Shown piece by piece: positions 46,397 through 54,823 of a stretch of 64,000 nucleotides of DNA (its first letter is position 1; every line of letters starts with the position of its first letter). Source of the stretch: Fibrella forsythiae (GTDB taxonomy: Bacteria; Bacteroidota; Bacteroidia; Cytophagales; Spirosomataceae); the NCBI RefSeq assembly GCF_017353175.1, contig NZ_JAFMYW010000006.1, positions 372,001 through 436,000 on the forward strand, written 5' to 3'. Made by a program: the position numbers and the translations under genes. Below the pieces are notes generated by a model. The model had not been told where the DNA came from. It did no database searches and worked only from the letters and a program-made list of their open reading frames with translations.

Positions 46397-46909
46397 ATGT
46401 CTGCTCCCAATCAAGCGAATATCGACTCGGCGAAGACCATTCTGCGGGCTTATCTGGAAAATAAAGGACTCCGGAAAACCCCCGAACGGTTCGCCATTCT
46501 GGAAGAGATATACAATCGCGCCGACCATTTCGACGTAGATGAGTTGTATATCTCCATGAAAAACAAGAATTACCGGGTTAGTCGGGCCACAGTGTATAAT
46601 ACGCTCGACGTACTGGTTGACTGCGACCTGGTGACCAAACACCAGTTTGGTCGTAATCTGGCGCAGTATGAAAAATCATATGGCTATCGGCAGCACGACC
46701 ACCTGATTTGTACAGACTGCCACAAGGTGATGGAATTTTGCGATCCCCGTGTTCAGAATATTCAGAATATGGTGGGCGACATGCTGAAGTTTAACGTCAT
46801 GCACCACTCGCTGATTTTCTATGGATCCTGCCAGCGTGACCCATGCGATAACCGCCGCGAAGCCGAAAAAGACCGGCAGGGCGAGCCAGCCAGTCAGGCA
46901 GAGGTATAA
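46397..46909 (+). CDS. fur: Fur-family transcriptional regulator
   Basis: 170-aa metal-responsive repressor. Winged helix (about 15-90): GLRKTPERFAILEEIY and VSRATVYNTLDVLVDCDLV. The dimerisation domain shows a histidine cluster (RQHDHLICTDC) with a CxxC-type pair, plus a late cysteine pair in SCQRDPCDNR. Whether it senses iron, zinc or peroxide cannot be told from sequence. purA follows 69 bp downstream, an adjacency common in Bacteroidota. The start is fixed by the promoter. Confidence 0.9.
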   Translation: MSAPNQANIDSAKTILRAYLENKGLRKTPERFAILEEIYNRADHFDVDELYISMKNKNYRVSRATVYNTLDVLVDCDLVTKHQFGRNLAQYEKSYGYRQHDHLICTDCHKVMEFCDPRVQNIQNMVGDMLKFNVMHHSLIFYGSCQRDPCDNRREAEKDRQGEPASQAEV

Positions 46910-46978
46910 ATCACATTCATTTTTCGCTTACATAAAAATGAGCGCATAGCGGAGCGTTCCGAATTATTCTGAATTGTA

Positions 46979-48262
46979 ATGGTAGACGTATTATTAGGCC
47001 TCCAATGGGGCGACGAGGGAAAAGGTAAGATTGTGGACGTCCTGGCACCACAATATCAGGTTGTTGCGCGTTTTCAGGGTGGCCCCAATGCGGGTCATAC
47101 GCTTGAGTTTGACGGCTTTAAACACGTTCTCCATCAGATTCCATCCGGCATCTTCCGGCCCGATGCCCTCAACATCATCGGCAACGGCGTTGTGCTCGAT
47201 CCGATTGTTTTCCGCCGGGAGATTGACGGGCTGGCGAAGTTCAATCTCGATCTGCACGCCAATCTGATCATCTCGAAGAAAGCCGCGCTGATTGTGCCCA
47301 CGCATAGTTTGCTCGACGCAGCTTATGAGCAGGCAAAAGGTGCCGCCAAGATTGGCTCAACCCTTCGCGGCATTGGCCCAACCTATCAGGATAAAGTAGC
47401 ACGTCAGGGCCTCCGGATCGGTGATGTACTGTCACCAAACTTCCGGGCGAAATATGACAAGCTGGTCGATGCCCACAAAGCCATTCTGGACCGCCTGAAT
47501 TTTGATTATGCCGTACTGGCAGAGTCAGAAGAGAAGTTTTTCTCGGCCGTCGAGTTCCTCAAAACGTTCAAGCTCACCGACAGCGAGTATGACGTGAACA
47601 ATGCGCTACAGGCTGGTCAGCGTGTACTGGCCGAAGGTGCGCAGGGCTCGTTGCTTGACCTGGACTTCGGCTCTTACCCGTTCGTAACCAGCTCAAGCAC
47701 TATGGCGGCTGGCGCCTGCACAGGCCTGGGCATTGCTCCCCGGCAGATTGGCGAGGTTTATGGCATTTTTAAAGCCTATTGCACCCGCGTTGGTAGCGGT
47801 CCCTTCCCAACCGAACTGCTGGAAGAAACCGGCGAACGCATGCGGGCAGAGGGCCGCGAGTTTGGGGCAACTACCGGTCGTCCCCGTCGCTGTGGCTGGC
47901 TCGATTTGCCCGCGCTGAAGTATGCGGTGATGCTCAATGGCGTAACCCAGCTGGTTATGATGAAGGCTGACGTGCTAAATATTTTCGACACGATCCGCGT
48001 TTGCACACACTACCAGCTTCCAGATGGCACCATCACGGATCAGCTTCCGTACGATCTGTGCGACACAGATGTTGTTCCGGTTTACAAAGATTTTAAAGGC
48101 TGGAAAACGTCGCTCGACGGTATTCGTGTGTTCGACAGTATGCCCGCTGAACTGGCTGGGTACGTTAGTTATCTCGAAGCAGAACTGAACCTTCCGATCA
48201 GTTTTGTCTCAACTGGCCCGGATCGCGAAGCATTGGTTCACCGGGAGGCGGTAGGCGTTTAG
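46979..48262 (+). CDS. purA: Adenylosuccinate synthetase
   Basis: Joins IMP and aspartate using GTP in AMP synthesis. 427 aa: the GTP-binding loop GLQWGDEGKGKIVD (residues 6-19), NAGHTLEFDG, GSTLRGIGPTYQDK, AQGSLLDLDFGSYPFVTSSS and ATTGRPRRCGWLD. Complete and typical. It ends in a strong terminator shared with the converging DUF892 gene. Confidence 0.96.
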   Translation: MVDVLLGLQWGDEGKGKIVDVLAPQYQVVARFQGGPNAGHTLEFDGFKHVLHQIPSGIFRPDALNIIGNGVVLDPIVFRREIDGLAKFNLDLHANLIISKKAALIVPTHSLLDAAYEQAKGAAKIGSTLRGIGPTYQDKVARQGLRIGDVLSPNFRAKYDKLVDAHKAILDRLNFDYAVLAESEEKFFSAVEFLKTFKLTDSEYDVNNALQAGQRVLAEGAQGSLLDLDFGSYPFVTSSSTMAAGACTGLGIAPRQIGEVYGIFKAYCTRVGSGPFPTELLEETGERMRAEGREFGATTGRPRRCGWLDLPALKYAVMLNGVTQLVMMKADVLNIFDTIRVCTHYQLPDGTITDQLPYDLCDTDVVPVYKDFKGWKTSLDGIRVFDSMPAELAGYVSYLEAELNLPISFVSTGPDREALVHREAVGV

Positions 48263-48309
48263 TCTGAACTAAAGCCTGTAGCGTTTCCAGCTTCGGTTGG
48301 CTGACAGCA

Positions 48310-48348
48310 AAAGTGGCCCCATCTATTACAGATGGGGCCACTTTTTTT
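48310..48348. terminator. Rho-independent terminator after purA
   Basis: 13-bp perfect stem (48312-48324 with 48330-48342), extended by A-T pairs, 5-nt loop ATTAC, and seven T at 48342-48348. The A run on the left would give a shorter U-tract for the converging gene. Confidence 0.92.
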
Positions 48349-48374
48349 ATAGAGGAAAGTGCCGAAAAGCATCT

Positions 48375-49196
48375 TTATACGCCAAGTGTGCCGCCTGACG
48401 TAGCATTGCCTGATGATCCTTCACGGGTTGGTGAATACCCCATAGTACCCGAGTTACTGGTTGTCGTTTCATTGCCATAGGTACTTGAATCACCCACAGA
48501 CGAACCGCTTTGGTAATTGGCACCACTGGCATAACCCGACAGGCTACCACTTGTGCTGGCTGCGTTGGTGGTCAGTCTGTCATTATCATCCTCGTCATCG
48601 TAGTAATTGCGCCGGTTTGGACTCGAATACGCCGAGTCATTGTTCCCTTCTGACTTTGCCCGTTCGTTAACGAACGTTTCGGCCAGTTGGGTCAATTTCT
48701 TGTCTGTATTCTTTTCTTCCTGCAACGACTGCTCAATAAGTTGTGCAGCTTCAGTGTAGCCTAACAGTTGTGCTAATGCGTGCAACGAACCATAGGCCGC
48801 AATTTCATGATGTTCTACCTTCTGACCAGCAATGATCAGAGCAGCATCGCGTGTTAATGAGCCCGAATCGGTGTTGCTGATAACATTATCGGCATCGTCG
48901 GCCAGACCATCAATGGCATTGCAAGTCATTGTATCGGCTGGCTCGTTTATGCTTTGGAAAACACGCTCCAGACGAGTCACCTGGTTGCGGGTTTCTTCCA
49001 GATGCAGCTGAAAAGCCTGACGTACCTGATCGGTCGTGGCGGCGTCGGCCATGCCCGGCATATTGTCTACCAGTGCTTTTTCAGCATAATAAATTCCTTT
49101 CAGTTCGCTGATGAACAGGCTGCGAAGCCCCTCATCATTATCCATAGTTGAACCGCCTGAGAAAAAGTCTGCGATCTGTTTGCCAATGGTTGCCAT
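48375..49196 (-). CDS. DUF892 (YciE-like) ferritin-like protein with a low-complexity tail
   Basis: 273 aa from ATG 49196. The DUF892 four-helix domain spans about residues 25-180: SLFISELKGIYYAEKALVD, HLEETRNQVTRLERVF, GQKVEHHEIAAYGSL and SLQEEKNTDKKLTQLAETFV, with the Glu/His residues that bind metals in ferritin-like folds. The last 90 residues are rich in Ser, Gly, Asn, Asp and Tyr, with no fold expected. DUF892 proteins are linked to stress responses, function unproved. The tail is unusually long for the family. Confidence 0.85.
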   Translation of the reverse strand: MATIGKQIADFFSGGSTMDNDEGLRSLFISELKGIYYAEKALVDNMPGMADAATTDQVRQAFQLHLEETRNQVTRLERVFQSINEPADTMTCNAIDGLADDADNVISNTDSGSLTRDAALIIAGQKVEHHEIAAYGSLHALAQLLGYTEAAQLIEQSLQEEKNTDKKLTQLAETFVNERAKSEGNNDSAYSSPNRRNYYDDEDDNDRLTTNAASTSGSLSGYASGANYQSGSSVGDSSTYGNETTTSNSGTMGYSPTREGSSGNATSGGTLGV

Positions 49197-49433
49197 AACT
49201 TGAGTTGGGTTTGTTGTCGGTATTGGTTGATTACTGAAATACATTTGAGCAAGGACTGTACCACCTGCTGATCCTGTGACAGTTAGCTTTTAGTAAGAAA
49301 GTATAGTGCGTATTTTATTCTACAGAAATAGTAGAATAAATGAATCTATGTCTATATTACTCTCAGCAGGTACGCTGCACACATTGATTACCAGCCCTTT
49401 CCTCTATATAGCCAGGGTGGATAAACTAATTGC

Positions 49434-50408
49434 CTACAGATAGAGTGCTCTGTATTTGACGGCTCCGTACAATCGCCAGTAAACGGCCAGAAACGGCGTG
49501 GCAATGCCCACCACCAGCGCATGGCCCATCGCCTTCCAACTCAGCCGCTGCCCCGATAACTGATCAACTACCAGCATTATTGTCAGTAATAGCCAGCAGG
49601 TAACACCCGCAGATACCATCGTCCCTTGCCCGGCTAGCGCAGCCATGACGCTAACCATTGCCGCACTAACCGTCAGATAGTGACGGCGCACCAGCGTCGA
49701 GTACGTCGGAATTCGCTGGCGGAACAGATCGGGGTGCTTCCTATACAACAGTGCATCATACCGGCTCTTCCGCTCGTCGCGCAGGGAGGCATACCAGGGA
49801 GCGGGACGCATCGGATGCACAATCAACGCGGTTGGCCAGGGCGTAATGGGCACCCCGATTCGAAGCAGTTTGAACTGTAGTTCGCGGTCTTCGCGCCAGG
49901 GACTATCAAACGCTTCATCGAATCCTCCCACTTCTTCAAGTACAGACCGACGGCAAAAGAGATTAGCCGTCATGAATTCAGCTTTTTCCAGCAGAGCCGT
50001 TGTACGCTCGTGGGCTGTTGGATTTTCGGGTAACGGCATCGTCAACTGTCCCGTGAGAACGGATGAACCACCGTTAAACCCGGCTAAACCAGCGCTTAAC
50101 CAGTTAGGATCGGGCACGCAATCATCATCAGTGAAGGCAATGAGCGCACCTATGGCCACGCGCCAGCCCCTGTTACGAGCGGCAGCGGGGCCACGCCGCT
50201 CAGGCTGAGCCAGGTAGCGTATGGCCAACCCAGTCTCCTGCATGGCTTTTCGCACAGCCAGGGCAGTTTGTGGTTGGTCGCCATCATCGACTACAAGTAT
50301 TTCAAATTGTTCTGGAGACAGGGTTTGCATCGCCAGAGCATCCAGGCACTTACGCAGCAACTCGGGTCGATGGTAAGTGGGAATAATGACAGAGATCAAA
50401 GGAGTCAT
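49434..50408 (-). CDS. Family 2 glycosyltransferase
   Basis: 324 aa. GT-A fold: SVIIPTYHRPELLRKCLDAL at the N-terminus, VVDDGDQPQT, GPAAARNRGW, the DxD-like FTDDDCVPD and GFDEAFDSPWREDRELQFK, with the ED residue pair used in catalysis. Two hydrophobic segments at the C-terminus (about 245-290) anchor it to the membrane. Sugar unknown. It is a single gene, divergent from the deacetylase lipoprotein gene. Confidence 0.87.
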   Translation of the reverse strand: MTPLISVIIPTYHRPELLRKCLDALAMQTLSPEQFEILVVDDGDQPQTALAVRKAMQETGLAIRYLAQPERRGPAAARNRGWRVAIGALIAFTDDDCVPDPNWLSAGLAGFNGGSSVLTGQLTMPLPENPTAHERTTALLEKAEFMTANLFCRRSVLEEVGGFDEAFDSPWREDRELQFKLLRIGVPITPWPTALIVHPMRPAPWYASLRDERKSRYDALLYRKHPDLFRQRIPTYSTLVRRHYLTVSAAMVSVMAALAGQGTMVSAGVTCWLLLTIMLVVDQLSGQRLSWKAMGHALVVGIATPFLAVYWRLYGAVKYRALYL

Positions 50409-50742
50409 ACCGGCTGTGTTTACGATTCCTTTATACTACTTATTCTACCGGATTTATTCCTTTACTTAGCTATCTACCGGTGCTTGCTCAAACGCTGTTT
50501 TACACCCGGAACGCCGGTAGTACCCACCTGATTATGAGTAGGGCCTGCTGGCTATATCCACCAAAAAAGGACAGACTGTATCGGCAGAAGCAGCAATGGG
50601 CTGGTTGTGAAGGGCTTCTGCATTGGCACGTTTCGTGTGATCGCAGGTCGTACGTCGGGCAACCTGACCGGTGAATAAGTCAGGGTGCTCATGACAAACT
50701 ATTTAAACTTTATGGATTACCTAAGACCGGTATAGTTTTCGT
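50409..50742. other. Divergent intergenic region, no gene recognised
   Basis: 334 bp between a glycosyltransferase on the minus strand and a lipoprotein gene on the plus strand. It shows short protein-like stretches interrupted by stops (around 50540-50680) that may be gene debris, but none is convincing. The plus-strand promoter lies at its right end. Confidence 0.4.
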
Positions 50743-50750
50743 TAATTTTG
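50743..50750 (+). promoter_or_regulatory. -7 element TAATTTTG upstream of the deacetylase lipoprotein
   Basis: Matches TAnnTTTG; the ATG at 50774 lies 23 nt downstream, a short leader. Confidence 0.5.
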
Positions 50751-50773
50751 GCCAAACGTATCGAATCCGATTC

Positions 50774-51694
50774 ATGTACAAACCTCTTCTCACAACAGCT
50801 CTACTGGCCTCACTGGCTGTTGGCTGCGGCGTAAAAAGTAAAAACGTCGACGAAAGTACCACCACCGCAACGCCACCAACTGAAGTAGCTGCAACATCCA
50901 CTTCGGCTACTTCCGAAAATGACGCAACAGACGTACCTGCGGCTGCTCCAGCAACCGTACCAACGGGTAAAATCGCTGATGCCGCTACCATCCTGAGTCG
51001 GAAACAGGTGCCTATTTTATGCTATCACCAGATTCGCGACTGGCGCGGTTCTGACTCGAAAAGCGCGAAGGATTACATTTGCCCAACCAGCGTATTCACC
51101 CAGCAAATGCAGATGCTGGCCGACAGCGGGTATACCGCTATCACCGCCGATCAGCTTTATGCGTACCTGACAACAGGCGCAGCCTTACCCGAGAAGCCCG
51201 TCTTTCTGACATTCGACGATGGCGATCTGGACCAGTACGAAAATGCGCTGCCCGTGCTCGACAAGCACAAGTTCAAGGCCATGTTTGGCATCATGACGGT
51301 GGCCATTGGCCGCCGTGGCAAGCAACCCTACATGGATAAGGCACAGATCAAAGACCTGGCCGACCGGGGCCATGAGGTAAGTTGCCACACCTGGGATCAC
51401 CATAATACCAAGAAATACACGGCTACCGATTGGGTAACGCAGGCCGTAGAACCCAAGAAGAAACTGGAAGACATTACCGGAAAGCCCGTTAAGTATTTCG
51501 TGTACCCGTTTGGCCTGTGGAACCACGAAGCCGCCGCTGAACTGCAGAAAATCGGTTATCTGGCTTCGTACCAGTTATCGGAGAAAAAGCGGGACGAGCA
51601 ATACCCGCTCCAGAGCATTCGCCGCATCATTGCCAGCGGCTACTGGTCGCCCAAAACGTTGCACAATGCAATGGTTGGAAGCTTTAAGGGGTAA
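50774..51694 (+). CDS. Polysaccharide deacetylase lipoprotein
   Basis: 306 aa. Lipoprotein signal with lipobox LAVGC (Cys18), a Thr/Ala/Ser-rich linker (about 20-70), then a NodB-type domain: VPILCYHQIRDW, FLTFDDGDLDQYENALPVL (the DD pair), HEVSCHTWDHH (metal histidines) and YFVYPFGLWNHEAAAELQK. It likely deacetylates a cell-surface or peptidoglycan sugar from the outer membrane. It ends against a 47-bp hairpin shared with the converging methyltransferase. Confidence 0.9.
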   Translation: MYKPLLTTALLASLAVGCGVKSKNVDESTTTATPPTEVAATSTSATSENDATDVPAAAPATVPTGKIADAATILSRKQVPILCYHQIRDWRGSDSKSAKDYICPTSVFTQQMQMLADSGYTAITADQLYAYLTTGAALPEKPVFLTFDDGDLDQYENALPVLDKHKFKAMFGIMTVAIGRRGKQPYMDKAQIKDLADRGHEVSCHTWDHHNTKKYTATDWVTQAVEPKKKLEDITGKPVKYFVYPFGLWNHEAAAELQKIGYLASYQLSEKKRDEQYPLQSIRRIIASGYWSPKTLHNAMVGSFKG

Positions 51695-51695
51695 G

Positions 51696-51799
51696 AAATA
51701 AGTTAAGCGTATAGAGGTAAGAATGAAGAGTTGGCTGGCGCACCCATAGTCTTGCGCCAGCCAACTCTTCATTCTTACCTCTATACGCTTAACTTATTT
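51696..51799. repeat. Bidirectional 3' hairpin, 47-bp perfect stem
   Basis: 51696-51742 pairs perfectly with 51753-51799; loop 10 nt. It is the longest perfect stem in the window. The left arm begins 2 nt after the deacetylase TAA; the right arm covers the stop codon of the converging methyltransferase (51794-51796). No U-tract. Confidence 0.9.
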
Positions 51800-52561
51800 A
51801 ATTCCTACATAGAAGAAATCAAGACTGCCGGCGGGGTCCTGACTCACCACATAATCGGTGTAGTTGATTTCGGCGGCGAGGCCGTCCTGTTGCAGGAGGC
51901 GGTTGCGGTTCAGCCGATTCATCAGGTCGTAGGGAATCTGGAGCAGACGGCGGGGAAGCCGGTGTTGCAGATCGAGCAGATCCCAGCGAGTTATTTTTTC
52001 AACTGACGCCTTATTCTGCGCGTAATACGTCATCACCTTTTCGTTGCCATGTACGCCGCGCGTTTCAACGGTTGGGAAGTACTTGCGCATCAGGGTCTTC
52101 AGTTCATCAGCTACATATTCGCGAACGTGCCAGGGGTTGCGCGTGAGCGAAAACGTCTTGTTTACCGTTGTCAGTAGCAGTTTTCCGCCCGGCTTCAGTA
52201 CCCGGTAGCACTCCTTTACAAACAGATCGTCGTTTTCAATGTGCTCGATTACTTGAAACGTTACGATATAATCGAACGTGTCATCGGGAAGGGTCGACAG
52301 CGGCGGGATATTGGCCTGAATAAAGGTCGATTTCGGGTACGCTTTCCCGAGGGCATTGATCAGGTCGGCGTTTTTATCGATGCCCGTATACTGGTCGGCA
52401 GCCTCGGTGAGCAGATGCAGGCCACGCCCCCAGCCGCAGCCAATTTCGAGTACGTTGCCGCTCACAATTTTTGCCGCTTCAATGTAGGGAAACAGCAGCC
52501 GTTGATGAACGGGGTTGTCCGACGCAATGTCGGCGGAGGTTATTTCCGTGGTCTTGTACAT
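51794..52561 (-). CDS. Class I SAM-dependent methyltransferase
   Basis: 255 aa. The Rossmann-like methyltransferase core: VLEIGCGWGRGLHLL (motif I), YTGIDKNADL (post I), FDYIVTFQVIEHIEND (motif II) and CYRVLKPGGKLLLTTVNKT (motif III). A UbiE/Coq5-like fold; the substrate is probably a small molecule or lipid but cannot be told. ATG 52561 is chosen because a -7 box lies 8 nt upstream; an upstream in-frame extension would read through it. Its 3' end lies inside the 47-bp hairpin. Confidence 0.85.
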   Translation of the reverse strand: MYKTTEITSADIASDNPVHQRLLFPYIEAAKIVSGNVLEIGCGWGRGLHLLTEAADQYTGIDKNADLINALGKAYPKSTFIQANIPPLSTLPDDTFDYIVTFQVIEHIENDDLFVKECYRVLKPGGKLLLTTVNKTFSLTRNPWHVREYVADELKTLMRKYFPTVETRGVHGNEKVMTYYAQNKASVEKITRWDLLDLQHRLPRRLLQIPYDLMNRLNRNRLLQQDGLAAEINYTDYVVSQDPAGSLDFFYVGIK

Positions 52562-52569
52562 AAGTACCC

Positions 52570-52577
52570 CAAAATTA
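52570..52577 (-). promoter_or_regulatory. -7 element TAATTTTG next to the methyltransferase start
   Basis: On the minus strand 52577-52570 matches TAnnTTTG, 8 nt before the ATG. The transcript would have a leader of only a few nucleotides. Confidence 0.5.
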
Positions 52578-52723
52578 CGACGATTTAGGCCACAGAGATA
52601 CATGTAAATGGCACGGAGTTGCACAGAGTTTTGTTGTACGGGCATCGTTAACTCCTTCATCTGTGTACACCTCCCCGCTATCACTGCATAGAGCGGGGGT
52701 CCACAAACTGTTAGATTCATAGC

Positions 52724-54634
52724 ATGATCACAATCCGCGAACGGCCGATTACCCATTGGTTACCCATTACGAAGAAAGAAGTTGAACAGAGAGGTTGGGA
52801 TGAGGTAGATGTGATTTTGATTTCAGGCGATGCCTATGTCGATCACCCTTCGTTTGGTACCGCCGTAATTGGGCGAATCATTGAAAGTGAAGGATTTAGA
52901 GTCGCCATTATTCCGCAGCCCAACTGGCGCGATGATCTGAGGGATTTCAAAAAGCTGGGTAAGCCCAAGTATTTTTTCGGGGTCACAGCCGGTTGTATGG
53001 ATTCGATGGTGAACCACTACACGGCGAACAAACGGCTGCGGTCGAACGACAGTTACACGCCCGGCGGCGAGGCAGGTTTCCGGCCCGATTATGCCACAAC
53101 GGTGTACACCAGAATTTTAAAAGAAATTTATCCCGACGTACCTGTACTGATCGGTGGCATCGAGGCGTCGTTGCGGCGGGTAACCCATTACGATTACTGG
53201 CAAGACCGGCTGATGCCGACAATTCTGGAAGATTCGGGAGCCGACCTGCTTGTGTATGGGATGGGAGAACAACCCCTGCGCGAAATTCTGCGCCTGGTAA
53301 AAAGCGGCGTACCCCTGAATCAGGTACGTGAGGTGAACCAGATCGCTTACATGGACGACACAACAGACGTACCTGAACATGAAAGCTGGTCTACCGTTTC
53401 GCTGGCGAGCCACGAGGTATGTTTACAGGATAAGCTGAAGTATGCGGCCAACTTCAAGATCGTTGAAGTTGAATCGAACAAGTGGCAGGCCAACCGGATT
53501 CTGCAGAAAGTAGGCAACCGAACGCTGGTGATCAATCCGCCCTTCAAAACGATGGACGAGGCTGAGATGGACAAATCGTTCGATCTGCCTTATACGCGCC
53601 TCCCCCACCCAAAATACAAGAACCGGGGGCCAATTCCGGCCTACGACATGATCAAGTTCTCGGTCAACATGCACCGGGGCTGTTTTGGCGGTTGTAGCTT
53701 CTGCACCATATCGGCACACCAGGGGAAATTCGTGGCGTCGCGGTCGGAAGAATCGATCATGAAAGAGGTCGATGAGATCGCGAAACACCCTGAGTTTAAA
53801 GGCTACATTTCTGATCTGGGTGGCCCTTCGGCCAACATGTATCGGATGAAGGGTAAAGACGAATCGATCTGCGCCCGTTGTCAGGCCCCAAGCTGCATCA
53901 ACCCGGTTATCTGCTCGAACCTCGATACGTCGCATAAACCGCTGACCAGCATTTACCAGAAAGTAGACGCGCACCCCGACATCAAGAAAGCCTTCGTCGG
54001 ATCCGGGGTACGTTATGATCTGCTTGTCGATGATTTCAATAAGAACAACGCCGACGGCAACCACGACGAGTACATGGAGCAACTGGTAACGCGCCACGTA
54101 TCAGGCCGGTTGAAAGTTGCGCCAGAACATACGTCTGACGCGACACTGAAAGTGATGCGGAAGCCGTCGTTCAAGTATTTCAGGAAGTTTAAAGAGAAAT
54201 ACGACCAGATTCAGGACAAGCATAACCTGAACCAGCCCCTGATTCCGTACTTTATCAGTTCGCACCCCGGCTGTGAAGAACAGGACATGGCGAACCTGGC
54301 GGCAGAAACGAAGGACCTTGGCTTCAGGCTGGAACAGGTTCAGGACTTCACCCCCACCCCAATGACCGTGGCCGAGGTGATCTATTACACGGGCGTTCAT
54401 CCGTATACGCTACAGCCTGTACACACGGCCAAAACGAAAGAGGAAAAGCAGAACCAGAATAACTATTTCTTCTGGTATAAAAACGAATTCAGAGGCTGGA
54501 TCAAGAACCGCCTCACTAAACTTGGCCGCCCCGATTTAGCCAAGAAACTACTGAGCGACACCCGCGCTGACGCTGTTGTTGAAGCCCCGGCTAAAAAGCA
54601 GAAAAGCAAATTCCGTAAGTTCAGGAACTCATAG
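52724..54634 (+). CDS. YgiQ-family radical SAM protein
   Basis: 636 aa. An N-terminal B12-binding-like region (about 1-150: VILISGDAYVDHPSFGTAVI) precedes the radical SAM barrel with the cluster-binding CFGGCSFCTI (CxxxCxxC) near residues 317-326. DLGGPSANMYRMKG, PSCINPVICSNL and PYFISSHPGCE are typical of YgiQ. Biological role unknown in the family. It is divergent from the methyltransferase gene (162-bp gap). Three ACGTACCTG words fall in a 240-bp stretch (53136-53375). Confidence 0.92.
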   Translation: MITIRERPITHWLPITKKEVEQRGWDEVDVILISGDAYVDHPSFGTAVIGRIIESEGFRVAIIPQPNWRDDLRDFKKLGKPKYFFGVTAGCMDSMVNHYTANKRLRSNDSYTPGGEAGFRPDYATTVYTRILKEIYPDVPVLIGGIEASLRRVTHYDYWQDRLMPTILEDSGADLLVYGMGEQPLREILRLVKSGVPLNQVREVNQIAYMDDTTDVPEHESWSTVSLASHEVCLQDKLKYAANFKIVEVESNKWQANRILQKVGNRTLVINPPFKTMDEAEMDKSFDLPYTRLPHPKYKNRGPIPAYDMIKFSVNMHRGCFGGCSFCTISAHQGKFVASRSEESIMKEVDEIAKHPEFKGYISDLGGPSANMYRMKGKDESICARCQAPSCINPVICSNLDTSHKPLTSIYQKVDAHPDIKKAFVGSGVRYDLLVDDFNKNNADGNHDEYMEQLVTRHVSGRLKVAPEHTSDATLKVMRKPSFKYFRKFKEKYDQIQDKHNLNQPLIPYFISSHPGCEEQDMANLAAETKDLGFRLEQVQDFTPTPMTVAEVIYYTGVHPYTLQPVHTAKTKEEKQNQNNYFFWYKNEFRGWIKNRLTKLGRPDLAKKLLSDTRADAVVEAPAKKQKSKFRKFRNS

Positions 54635-54648
54635 GCCGTTACCTATAC

Positions 54649-54689
54649 GTTTCGGTGTAGCCCCGCCCCGAAGGGTGCTACACCGAAAC
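54649..54689. repeat. 3' hairpin after ygiQ
   Basis: 54649-54661 pairs with 54677-54689 (13 bp), extended by three G-C pairs past a 1-nt bulge. It starts 15 nt past the ygiQ stop. No clear U-tract. Confidence 0.75.
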
Positions 54690-54757
54690 CAACACGGCTA
54701 ACCAAACGAAACAGGCTGTGTTATTCGTTTAGCTAGCAGTCGGCTACGAATTGTAGC

Positions 54758-54765
54758 TAGCTTTG
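54758..54765 (+). promoter_or_regulatory. -7 element TAGCTTTG upstream of the GWxTD gene
   Basis: Matches TAnnTTTG; the ATG at 54824 lies 58 nt downstream. Confidence 0.5.
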
Positions 54766-54823
54766 CCATTACTACTTAGTTGCCCCTGACAAAGCATGAC
54801 CACAACTGATAAGAAATTACTTC

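Noticed and set aside
46917-46941. Small A/T hairpin between fur and purA
   Set aside because: An 8-bp A/T-rich stem with a 9-nt loop and no T-tract; weak, and could arise by chance in this composition.
50480-50674. Small gene in the gap before the deacetylase lipoprotein
   Set aside because: Only short protein-like stretches broken by stops; no start with promoter, no recognisable domain.
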